From positions 1-6,123 of the forward strand of contig WFOX01000068.1 of the NCBI GenBank assembly GCA_015487905.1: a stretch of DNA of 6,123 nucleotides, in the 5' to 3' direction. Under the pieces are notes generated by a model that worked only from the letters and a program-made list of their open reading frames with translations, was not told the DNA's origin and made no database searches. Origin of the DNA: Mariprofundales bacterium. Its GTDB lineage: Bacteria; Pseudomonadota; Zetaproteobacteria; Mariprofundales; S012-25. The translations under genes and the position numbers were made by a program. Positions 1-5,408 of this stretch are shown in pieces. Numbering within the stretch: the first letter of the stretch is position 1; each line of letters starts with the position of its first letter.

Positions 1-113
1 TGGGCGAAGGCGAGCTTGCGCATGCGCTCACCGTGCAGGTGGATGCGGCTTCCAAGACGGCGGTCGCGAAGGTGGAGGCCGCAGGCGGTCGCGTGATCGT
101 GGGCGGGAACTAA
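1..113 (+). CDS. rplO: 50S ribosomal protein L15, C-terminal fragment
   Basis: The window opens inside this gene; the reading frame starting at base 3 gives 36 residues and ends at TAA (111-113). The fragment contains GEGELAHALTVQVDAAS and ends AAGGRVIVGGN, which matches the C-terminal domain of L15, where a 'KIL G.GELT..L.V.....S..A...IEAAGG' pattern is usual. L15 is a late-assembling large-subunit protein that contacts 23S rRNA. The next gene, secY, begins three bases after the stop, which is the standard rplO-secY order of the spc operon and supports the call. The 5' part lies outside the window. Identification is by pattern recognition plus context and is confident. Confidence 0.93.
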   Translation, partial: GEGELAHALTVQVDAASKTAVAKVEAAGGRVIVGGN

Positions 114-116
114 GCG

Positions 117-1454
117 GTGGCCGCACGCGCACCGGACATTCCCGCCGTCAGCTTCGGCGACATCACGCGCATTCCCGAGCTTAAGCAGCGCATTCTCTTT
201 ACGCTCGGGATGCTCGTTGTCTATCGCATCGGCGCGCACATCCCGGTGCCGGGCGTAGATGCGCAGGTGCTGGCCGAGTTCTTCCGCCAGGCGCAGGGAA
301 GCTTGCTTGGCATGTTTGACATGTTCTCAGGCGGGGCGCTCAGGCGCCTTACGATCTTTGCACTCGGCATCATGCCTTACATTTCGGCTGCGATCATCAT
401 TCAACTCTTGACCGTCGTGCATCCGAAGCTTGAGCAGCTCAAAAAAGAGGGTGAGCTTGGTCGGAAAAAGCTCACCGAATACACGCGCTATGGCACCGTG
501 CTGCTTGCGGCCTTTCAGGCCCTAGGCGTGGCGGTGGGGCTTGAGACCTTCTCTGTCAACGGCATGCCGGTCGTGCCCAATCCGGGGCTTGGGTTTAAGC
601 TCATGACCGTGATCACGCTCGTTGCGGGCACGGTGTTTCTCATGTGGATCGGCGAGCAGATCAACGAGCGCGGCATCGGCAACGGGATTTCGCTCATCAT
701 CTTTGCAGGGATCGTCGCGGGCTTGCCAAGCGCCATCGGCGGCACCTTGGAGCTTGCGCGCACGGGCGAATACGATCCCTTCACGGTGCTGTTTTTGCTT
801 GTGCTCGTGATTGCGGTGACCTATGCGGTCGTTTGGTTTGAACGCGCGCAGCGGCGCATTCCGGTGCAATATGCGAAGCGCCAGGTGGGCGGTCGCATCG
901 TGGGCGGGCGCGGCACCTTTTTGCCGCTTAAACTCAACACCTCGGGCGTGATCCCGCCGATCTTCGCTTCTTCCTTGATTCTGCTTCCCGCCACCTTTGC
1001 GCAGTTCGCCAAGGGCGCGCCGGGCTTTGGCTGGCTTGAGGATTTGGCCGCAGCGCTCAATCCGAACGGCTGGCTGTATCTCACGCTGTTTGCGGTGCTC
1101 ATCGTCTTTTTCGCGTTCTTTTATACGGCCATCGTCTTTGATCCCAAGGACACCGCGGATATGCTCAAAAAGCACGGCGGCTTCATCCCGGGCATCCGCC
1201 CCGGGCAGCGCACGGCCGAATACTTGGATCGGGTGCTGACACGCATCACGGTGCTCGGCGCGATCTATCTCGTGATCGTGTGCTTGATTCCGCAGTTTTT
1301 GATCGCGAAGTTTCAGGTGCCGTTCTACTTCGGCGGCACGAGTCTGCTCATCGTCGTCGTCGTGACGATGGATACACTTGCGCAGATCCAGGCCCATTTG
1401 CTCAGTCATCAATACGAGGGCCTGATGAAGCAGGCGCGGCTGAAAACGCGGTGA
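117..1454 (+). CDS. secY: Protein translocase channel subunit SecY
   Basis: SecY is the pore-forming subunit of the SecYEG inner-membrane translocon that passes unfolded preproteins driven by SecA and inserts membrane proteins from ribosomes. The product has 445 residues, a usual bacterial length, with about ten hydrophobic segments (roughly residues 24-44, 77-97, 122-142, 160-180, 188-205, 222-241, 275-297, 318-340, 373-393 and 402-420). Signature stretches include GIMPYISAAIIIQLL (84-98), the cytoplasmic loop RRIPVQYAKRQ (246-256) and GGFIPGIRPGQRT (354-366), which holds the conserved Arg (361) of the SecA/ribosome-binding loop. The start is GTG, three bases after the rplO stop; only a weak G-rich element (101-107) precedes it, so translational coupling to rplO is likely. 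Its TGA stop overlaps the GTG of adk. No defect is seen. Confidence 0.98.
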   Translation: MAARAPDIPAVSFGDITRIPELKQRILFTLGMLVVYRIGAHIPVPGVDAQVLAEFFRQAQGSLLGMFDMFSGGALRRLTIFALGIMPYISAAIIIQLLTVVHPKLEQLKKEGELGRKKLTEYTRYGTVLLAAFQALGVAVGLETFSVNGMPVVPNPGLGFKLMTVITLVAGTVFLMWIGEQINERGIGNGISLIIFAGIVAGLPSAIGGTLELARTGEYDPFTVLFLLVLVIAVTYAVVWFERAQRRIPVQYAKRQVGGRIVGGRGTFLPLKLNTSGVIPPIFASSLILLPATFAQFAKGAPGFGWLEDLAAALNPNGWLYLTLFAVLIVFFAFFYTAIVFDPKDTADMLKKHGGFIPGIRPGQRTAEYLDRVLTRITVLGAIYLVIVCLIPQFLIAKFQVPFYFGGTSLLIVVVVTMDTLAQIQAHLLSHQYEGLMKQARLKTR

Positions 1455-2101
1455 ACGCGCTGTTGTTCGGCCCGCCCGGTGTCGGCAAGGGCACGCAGGG
1501 CAAGCGGCTTGCTGCGGCCTTGGGTTTGCGGCATCTTGCGATGGGCGACATGCTGCGCGAGGCCGTGCGCCGCGGCACGCCCACGGGCAAACTTGCCAAG
1601 CGCTACATGGATGCGGGGGAGCTTGTTCCGGATGAGGTGGTCGCGGGCGTGATCCGCGAAGCGATTGCGGCAAGTGAAGAGGGATTTTTGCTGGACGGCT
1701 TTCCACGCAACCGCACGCAGGCCGAGATGCTGGATGCGATGCTCGCCGAGATGGGGCGCAGGTTGGATTGCGTGGTGTTTATGGACGCGCCTGAGGATGT
1801 GCTCGTGGATCGGCTTTCCGGGCGGCTGGTGTGCGCGGCTTGCGGTGCGAGCTTTCATCGGCAATATTCGCCGCCTGCCAAGCCCGGTGTGTGCGATGTG
1901 TGCGGCGGCAAGCTCATCGTGCGCGAGGACGACCGCGAAGAGGTCGTGCGCGCGCGGCTTCGGGTCTATCGCGAGCAAACGGCGCCGCTGCTTGCTTACT
2001 ACGAGCGGCATCCGGGTTTTGTGCGCGTGAATGCCCAAGGAACACCGGATGAGGTGTTCAACACATTGCAAGAAGCCCTTACGCGGTGCGCGGAGGTTTG
2101 A
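1451..2101 (+). CDS. adk: Adenylate kinase, zinc-type LID
   Basis: Catalyses ATP + AMP = 2 ADP in the cytoplasm. The protein has 216 residues, as expected for the long bacterial form. It has the P-loop GPPGVGKGT (7-15), the AMP-site motif DGFPRNRTQ (82-90) and a LID domain (about 121-160) with two Cys pairs, CAAC (128, 131) and CDVC (148, 151), expected to hold a structural zinc. DDREEVVRARL (160-170) supplies the conserved catalytic arginines. The start is the GTG at 1451, which overlaps the secY stop (GTGA); this gives the canonical MNALLFGPPG opening, and no Shine-Dalgarno is visible, so translation is probably coupled to secY. The same frame is open upstream into secY, but that extension is not homologous. 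Odd point: the usual TGD motif reads MGD (Met31). adk next to secY is common in alpha- and deltaproteobacteria and Firmicutes. Confidence 0.97.
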   Translation: MNALLFGPPGVGKGTQGKRLAAALGLRHLAMGDMLREAVRRGTPTGKLAKRYMDAGELVPDEVVAGVIREAIAASEEGFLLDGFPRNRTQAEMLDAMLAEMGRRLDCVVFMDAPEDVLVDRLSGRLVCAACGASFHRQYSPPAKPGVCDVCGGKLIVREDDREEVVRARLRVYREQTAPLLAYYERHPGFVRVNAQGTPDEVFNTLQEALTRCAEV

Positions 2102-2319
2102 TGGCCAAGGAAGACTTGATCGTGATGAGTGGCGAGGTGATTGAGAAGCTTCCCAATGCGATGTTCAAGGTGCGTCTGGACAATGGGCATGAGGTGCTTT
2201 GCTCCATTTCGGGCAAGATGCGGAAATATTACATTCGCATCCTTCCGGGCGACCGCGTGACGGTGGAATTGAGCCCCTACGATCTTACGCGGGGGCGCAT
2301 CAGCTATCGGGAAAAGTGA
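2101..2319 (+). CDS. infA: Translation initiation factor IF-1
   Basis: IF-1 is a single OB-fold protein that occupies the ribosomal A site during initiation and assists IF-2 and IF-3. Starting at the ATG at 2101, the product is 72 residues, exactly the normal length, and begins MAKEDLIVMSGEVIEKLPNA, as in the family. The C-terminal half contains ISGKMRKYYIRILPGDRVTVE and ends LTRGRISYREK, the standard rRNA-binding surface. The ATG overlaps the adk stop by one base (TGATG), and GGAGG (2092-2096) lies 4 bases upstream. An in-frame ATG at 2086 would add five residues not seen in IF-1 and place the start before that GGAGG, so it was not used. The position between adk and rpmJ indicates co-transcription with the spc genes. 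Residue 34 is Cys, in a turn where other residues are usual; I draw no conclusion from it. Confidence 0.98.
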   Translation: MAKEDLIVMSGEVIEKLPNAMFKVRLDNGHEVLCSISGKMRKYYIRILPGDRVTVELSPYDLTRGRISYREK

Positions 2320-2327
2320 GGTGCGTG

Positions 2328-2441
2328 ATGAAGGTAAGGCCGTCGGTCAAGCGCATTTGCAAGGATTGCCGCATCATTCGGCGCAAGGGGGTCGTGCGCG
2401 TGATCTGCAAGAACCCGCGCCACAAGCAGCGTCAAGGCTAG
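2328..2441 (+). CDS. rpmJ: 50S ribosomal protein L36 (zinc-ribbon form)
   Basis: The 37-residue product begins MKVRPSVKRICKDCRIIRRK and ends NPRHKQRQG, a textbook L36. This tiny protein assembles late into the 50S subunit, where it bridges 23S rRNA helices. The metal ligands of the zinc-containing form are present: Cys11, Cys14, Cys27 and His32. The start is the ATG at 2328, with GAGG (2318-2321) overlapping the infA stop and spaced 6 bases from the ATG. The frame is also open upstream to 2199 inside infA, but only the 37-residue version matches the family. It is the last gene before the 80-base gap that separates the spc-type genes from the alpha-type genes. Confidence 0.97.
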   Translation: MKVRPSVKRICKDCRIIRRKGVVRVICKNPRHKQRQG

Positions 2442-2444
2442 TCC

Positions 2445-2473
2445 TTGCGCATGGGGGGCTTGCGGGCTAAGAT
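2445..2473 (+). promoter_or_regulatory. Candidate sigma-70-type promoter for the alpha-operon genes
   Basis: In the 80-base gap between rpmJ and rpsM, TTGCGC (2445-2450) and TAAGAT (2468-2473) are separated by 17 bases. The second box matches the -10 consensus at 4 of 6 positions; the first matches the -35 consensus only in TTG. Transcription would start near 2480, about 40 bases before the rpsM start. The spacing is ideal but the boxes are weak, so chance is a real alternative; rpsM could equally be served by read-through from the spc genes. No terminator is visible between rpmJ and rpsM. Confidence 0.33.
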
Positions 2474-2477
2474 GCGC
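2447..2477. repeat. Short inverted repeat overlapping the candidate promoter
   Basis: GCGCAT (2447-2452) and ATGCGC (2472-2477) are perfect inverted copies separated by 19 bases. They overlap the candidate -35 and -10 boxes. They could form a weak hairpin or mark a protein-binding site, but six-base arms of this composition also arise by chance in GC-rich DNA. Confidence 0.25.
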
Positions 2478-2521
2478 GCCCTTCTTGCGGGCGGCGTGAG
2501 TTTGGCAAGGGAGGTTTTTGC

Positions 2522-2902
2522 GTGGCGCGCATAGCAGGTGTCAACATTCCAACCAACAAGCGCGTGGAGATTGCGCTGACATACATCTACGGCATCGGTC
2601 GTTCGTCATCCAAGAAGATTTTGGCCGAGGCGGGCGTGGATCCGAACAAGCGCGTGCACGAGCTTACGGATGACGAGATCGTGCGCATCCGCAAGATCAT
2701 TGAGGAGAACTACAAGGTGGAGGGCGATCTCCGGCGCGAGGTGGCGATGAACATCAAGCGGCTGATGGACATCGGCTGCTATCGCGGGCTTCGCCATCGC
2801 GCCGGATTGCCTGTGCGCGGTCAGCGCACGCGCACGAACGCGCGCACGCGCAAAGGCCCGCGCAAGACCGTGGCGGGCAAGAAGAAGCCCGGCAAGAAGT
2901 AA
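2522..2902 (+). CDS. rpsM: 30S ribosomal protein S13
   Basis: S13 sits in the head of the small subunit, contacts the P-site tRNA and forms bridges to the large subunit. The product has 126 residues, beginning MARIAGVNIPTNKRVEIALT, with YIYGIGRSSSKKIL at 21-34 and the hallmark GLRHRAGLPVRGQRTRTNARTR near 89-110. The C-terminal tail is basic (ending KKKPGKK) and is about 8 residues longer than in E. coli, within family variation. The start is GTG, preceded by AAGGGAGG (2507-2514) at 7 bases, a strong ribosome-binding site. It is the first gene of the alpha-operon block and follows the only sizeable gap within the cluster. rpsK follows after 15 bases. Confidence 0.98.
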   Translation: MARIAGVNIPTNKRVEIALTYIYGIGRSSSKKILAEAGVDPNKRVHELTDDEIVRIRKIIEENYKVEGDLRREVAMNIKRLMDIGCYRGLRHRAGLPVRGQRTRTNARTRKGPRKTVAGKKKPGKK

Positions 2903-2917
2903 AAGGAGGCCCAAGCC

Positions 2918-3304
2918 GTGGCGAAGGCGAAGGCGAAGAAAAAGAAGAAGCTGGCGAAGCAGGTCGTGCATGCGGTGGCACACATCAAGGCCACCTTCAA
3001 CAACACGATCATCACCTTCACGGATGAAGCGGGCAATGCGCTTTGCTGGCATTCGGCTGGTCAGGAGTTTCGCGGCTCGCGCAAGAGCACGCCCTATGCC
3101 GCACAGGTGGCGGCCGAGAAGGCGGCCAAAAAGGCGATGGATTTGGGCGTGAAAAAGGCCGCCGTGCTCATCAAGGGCCCTGGGCCTGGGCGCGAGTCCG
3201 CGCTGCGCGCATTGCACGCATCCGGGCTTGAGATCACCTACATCCGCGATGTGACGCCGATTCCGCACAACGGCTGTCGGCCGCCGAAGAAACGTCGCGT
3301 GTAA
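2918..3304 (+). CDS. rpsK: 30S ribosomal protein S11
   Basis: S11 lies on the platform of the 30S subunit, near the mRNA exit site and the S7/S18 neighbourhood. The 128-residue product has a Lys/Ala-rich N-terminus (AKAKAKKKKK, encoded by a low-complexity tract at 2921-2950), then HIKATFNNTI (22-31), FRGSRKSTPYAAQVAAEKAA, KGPGPGRESALRAL and the invariant ending IPHNGCRPPKKRRV. The start is GTG, with AAAGGAGG (2902-2909) spaced 8 bases, close to an ideal Shine-Dalgarno. The loop before FRGSRK reads SAGQE and is one residue shorter than the E. coli form (TAGGSG). Gene order rpsM-rpsK-rpsD supports the identity. Confidence 0.98.
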   Translation: MAKAKAKKKKKLAKQVVHAVAHIKATFNNTIITFTDEAGNALCWHSAGQEFRGSRKSTPYAAQVAAEKAAKKAMDLGVKKAAVLIKGPGPGRESALRALHASGLEITYIRDVTPIPHNGCRPPKKRRV

Positions 3305-3319
3305 AAAAGGGGAAGCTAG

Positions 3320-3949
3320 ATGGCACGCTATACGGGACCTAGGTGTCGTTTGTGTCGCCGCGAGGGTGAGAAGCTGTATCTGAAGGGCTATAAGTGCTAC
3401 ACGAGCAAGTGCCCGATGGAGAAGCGCCCCTATCCGCCCGGCATGCACGGGCAGATGCGGCGCGCGAAGATGAGCGACTACGGCATCCAGTTGCGCGAAA
3501 AGCAAAAGGTGAAGCGCATTTACGGCGTGCTCGAGCGCCAGTTCCGGCGGTATTTTGAGGAGGCGAACCGGCGCCCTGGGATTACAGGTGTCAACCTTTT
3601 GCAAATTCTGGAGTCGCGGCTGGACAACCTCGTGTATCGCATGGGGTTTGCGGCATCGCGCGCCGAGGCGCGGCAAATGGTGCGCCATCGGCACATCCTC
3701 GTAAACGGCCGCATCGTGGACATTCCCTCCTATCAGGTGCCGGTGGGCGCGCGCGTGCAAGTGGCCGAGAAGGCCAAGCAGCACCTGCGCGTGCGCATGG
3801 CCGTGGAGCAGGCGGCGGCGCGCGGTGCGCCGGAGTGGTTGGATGTGGACTACGACAAACTGGAAGGCGTGTATCGTGCATTGCCGTCGCGTGAGCAGCT
3901 CGATCCGAACATTCGCGAGCAGCTCATCGTAGAGCTCTACTCCAAGTAA
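3320..3949 (+). CDS. rpsD: 30S ribosomal protein S4 (four-cysteine form)
   Basis: S4 is a primary 16S rRNA-binding protein that nucleates assembly of the 30S body and lines the mRNA entry tunnel. It is 209 residues long, a normal length. The N-terminal domain has Cys9, Cys12, Cys26 and Cys31 in the pattern CRLC...CYTSKC, the metal-binding version known from Thermus and many non-gamma lineages; E. coli S4 lacks this set. YGIQLREKQKVKRIYGV follows at 54-70, and the S4 RNA-binding domain (about 99-160) contains ESRLDNLVYRMGFAASRAEA and RHRHILVNGR. It ends EQLIVELYSK. The start is ATG with GGGGA (3309-3313) 6 bases upstream. In enterobacteria S4 represses its own operon through the rpsM leader; here the leader is too short to assume the same structure. 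Confidence 0.98.
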   Translation: MARYTGPRCRLCRREGEKLYLKGYKCYTSKCPMEKRPYPPGMHGQMRRAKMSDYGIQLREKQKVKRIYGVLERQFRRYFEEANRRPGITGVNLLQILESRLDNLVYRMGFAASRAEARQMVRHRHILVNGRIVDIPSYQVPVGARVQVAEKAKQHLRVRMAVEQAAARGAPEWLDVDYDKLEGVYRALPSREQLDPNIREQLIVELYSK

Positions 3950-3967
3950 GACGAGGGGAAGGCACTC

Positions 3968-4924
3968 ATGGAGCTCAAGCTCATTCGGCCGCGCAGCGTG
4001 CAGGTGGAAGAGGTCGTGCCGGGCCGGCTTGCGAAGATTACCTTTGAGCCGCTCGAGCGCGGCTACGGCACGACGATCGGCAACGGTTTGCGTCGGATGC
4101 TGCTTTCTTCCATCCCGGGTGCGGCGATTACGGAAGTGCAGATGGAGGGTGTCGCGCACGAGTTCGCGACGATCCCGGGCGTGCGCGAGGATGTGTTGGA
4201 CATCTTGCTTGCGCTCAAGGAAGTGGATTTGCGCATGGAGCCGCACATTGAGCAGGCCACGCTGACTCTGGAGGTGGAAGGGCCGGCGGTCGTGCGCGCA
4301 GGCGACTTCGCGTGTCCGGCGGGCGTGGCCGTGCTCAATCCGGAGCTTGTGCTTGCGCACCTCAACGAAGACGGCAAGCTCAAGCTGGAAGCGAAGGCCG
4401 AATGGGGGCGCGGCTATTCGCCGGCCGCCGAGCGCGCGCCCAAGAGCAAGCCGATCGGGCGGATCCTTTTGGATGCGTCGTTCTCACCGATTCGGCGCGT
4501 GGCCGTGCGCGTGGAGCAGGCGCGCGTGGGCCAGCGCACGGACTACGACAAGCTGATCTTGGAGGTGGAGACGAACGGCGCGATCGCCCCAGCCGAGGCC
4601 GTGAATGAGGCTGCGCGTTTGCTCATGGAGCAGTTGCGCGTGTTTGTGGACTTCTCGCAGGTGGAAGAGGCGCCGAAGCCCGAGCCGAAAGGCGATGAGC
4701 TTGCAAAGATTCTGGCGCGTCCGCTTGAGGATCTGGAGCTTTCCGGTCGCACGCTCAACACGCTCAAGGCCGATGGGCTTACGACGATCGGCGAGCTTGT
4801 CGTGCGCACGGCGCAGGATCTGTTGCGCACGCCGAACTTCGGGCGCAAATCGTTGGCTGAGATTGAGGAGGCGCTTGCGCGTTTCGGCTTGCGCCTTGGG
4901 ATGACCGAAACCGAAGGAGCCTAA
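3968..4924 (+). CDS. rpoA: DNA-directed RNA polymerase subunit alpha
   Basis: The alpha dimer is the assembly platform for RNA polymerase and, through its C-terminal domain, contacts UP elements and activators. The product is 318 residues. The N-terminal domain (about 1-230) has the dimerisation/assembly motif GYGTTIGNGLRRMLLSSIPG (32-51) and HEFATIPGVREDVLDILL (64-81). A Pro/Glu-rich linker (about 231-243) leads to the C-terminal domain (about 250-312) with ARPLEDLELSGRTLNTLK and LRTPNFGRKSLAEIEEAL. By alignment with E. coli, the DNA-contacting residues R265, N268, K271, G296, K298 and S299 correspond to R261, N264, K267, G292, K294 and S295, all kept, so UP-element binding should be intact. 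The start is ATG after a GAGGGGAAGG element (3953-3962). rplQ starts 3 bases after the stop. Confidence 0.98.
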   Translation: MELKLIRPRSVQVEEVVPGRLAKITFEPLERGYGTTIGNGLRRMLLSSIPGAAITEVQMEGVAHEFATIPGVREDVLDILLALKEVDLRMEPHIEQATLTLEVEGPAVVRAGDFACPAGVAVLNPELVLAHLNEDGKLKLEAKAEWGRGYSPAAERAPKSKPIGRILLDASFSPIRRVAVRVEQARVGQRTDYDKLILEVETNGAIAPAEAVNEAARLLMEQLRVFVDFSQVEEAPKPEPKGDELAKILARPLEDLELSGRTLNTLKADGLTTIGELVVRTAQDLLRTPNFGRKSLAEIEEALARFGLRLGMTETEGA

Positions 4925-4927
4925 GCG

Positions 4928-5332
4928 ATGCGACATCGGAAAAAGCGGGGGAAGCTCGGACGCAAGACCGGCCATCGCGAGGCGGTGCTTTCCAATCTCG
5001 CTGCGGCGTTGATCCTGCATGGCCGCATTGAAACGACGCTTGCCAAGGCGAAGGCGTTGCGGCCGTTCGTGGAGCGGCTCGTGACATTGGGCAAGCGCGG
5101 CGATTTGCATGCGCGCCGGCTTGCGCTTGCGCGCATCAAGCGGCGTGATCGGCGCAAGATCGTGCATCGTCTCTTTGCGGAGGTCGCGCCCTTGTTCCGC
5201 GATCGGCCAGGCGGGTATACGCGCATCATCAAAACCGGCTTTCGCAAAGGCGATGCGGCACCGATGGCGATCATTGAGTTCGTGGAGCAGCCTGCGGCGA
5301 AGGCCGATGCGCAAAAGCAGGAAGCGGCCTGA
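4928..5332 (+). CDS. rplQ: 50S ribosomal protein L17
   Basis: L17 is a large-subunit protein near the polypeptide exit tunnel. The 134-residue product begins MRHRKKRGKLGRKTGHREAV and contains GRIETTLAKAKALRP, LVTLGKRGDLHARR, RPGGYTRIIKTGFRKGDAAP and MAIIEFVE, all typical; the tail after IEFVEQ (rich in Ala, Lys and Gln) is lineage-specific. The start is ATG, preceded by AAGGAG (4914-4919) inside the end of rpoA at good spacing. It is the last gene of the conserved ribosomal cluster, as in most bacteria, and an intrinsic terminator follows its stop after 30 bases. Confidence 0.97.
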   Translation: MRHRKKRGKLGRKTGHREAVLSNLAAALILHGRIETTLAKAKALRPFVERLVTLGKRGDLHARRLALARIKRRDRRKIVHRLFAEVAPLFRDRPGGYTRIIKTGFRKGDAAPMAIIEFVEQPAAKADAQKQEAA

Positions 5333-5362
5333 GCATGGACAAGCAGGCAAAAGCAAGCATTC

Positions 5363-5397
5363 AACGCGGCGGGCAATGGCTCGCCGCGTTTTTGTTT
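5363..5397 (+). terminator. Intrinsic terminator ending the ribosomal-protein cluster
   Basis: AACGCGGCG (5363-5371) pairs perfectly with CGCCGCGTT (5382-5390). The inner bases extend the stem by a G-T wobble and two GC pairs around an AATG loop, giving about 12 base pairs. The T-rich tract TTTTTGTTT (5389-5397) follows at once. This is a textbook rho-independent terminator for transcripts coming from rplQ. The T tract ends directly at the Shine-Dalgarno of the next gene. Confidence 0.92.
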
Positions 5398-5408
5398 GGG
5401 GAGGCTAG

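Noticed and set aside
15..30. Palindrome GCGCATGCGC near the end of rplO
   Set aside because: A ten-base palindrome (18-27) inside coding sequence in GC-rich DNA; no second copy or context suggests a binding site.
1280..1450. In-frame upstream extension of adk within secY
   Set aside because: Adk homology begins exactly at the GTG at 1451 (MNALLFGPPG); the upstream 57 codons are secY read in another frame.
522..1706. Minus-strand open frame (394 codons) opposite secY and adk
   Set aside because: Shadow of the secY/adk codon pattern; the product is compositionally biased with no motif.
2086..2100. Alternative ATG five codons upstream for infA
   Set aside because: IF-1 begins MAKED at 2101, and the ribosome-binding GGAGG (2092-2096) would lie inside the extension.
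2921..2950. GCGAAG/AAGAAA low-complexity tract at the start of rpsK
   Set aside because: It encodes the basic N-terminal tail common in S11; it is a simple Ala-Lys codon run, not a separate repeat element.
2606..4360. Very long open frame (584 codons) on the minus strand, opposite rpsM, rpsK, rpsD and rpoA
   Set aside because: It lies entirely opposite conserved genes; its product is rich in His, Arg, Leu and Ala with no recognisable domain, as expected from the complement of GC-rich codons. It spans gene boundaries without a ribosome-binding site rationale.
4484..5356. Minus-strand open frame (290 codons) opposite rpoA and rplQ
   Set aside because: Same reason: opposite two well-supported conserved genes, with a low-information Arg/Leu/His-rich product.
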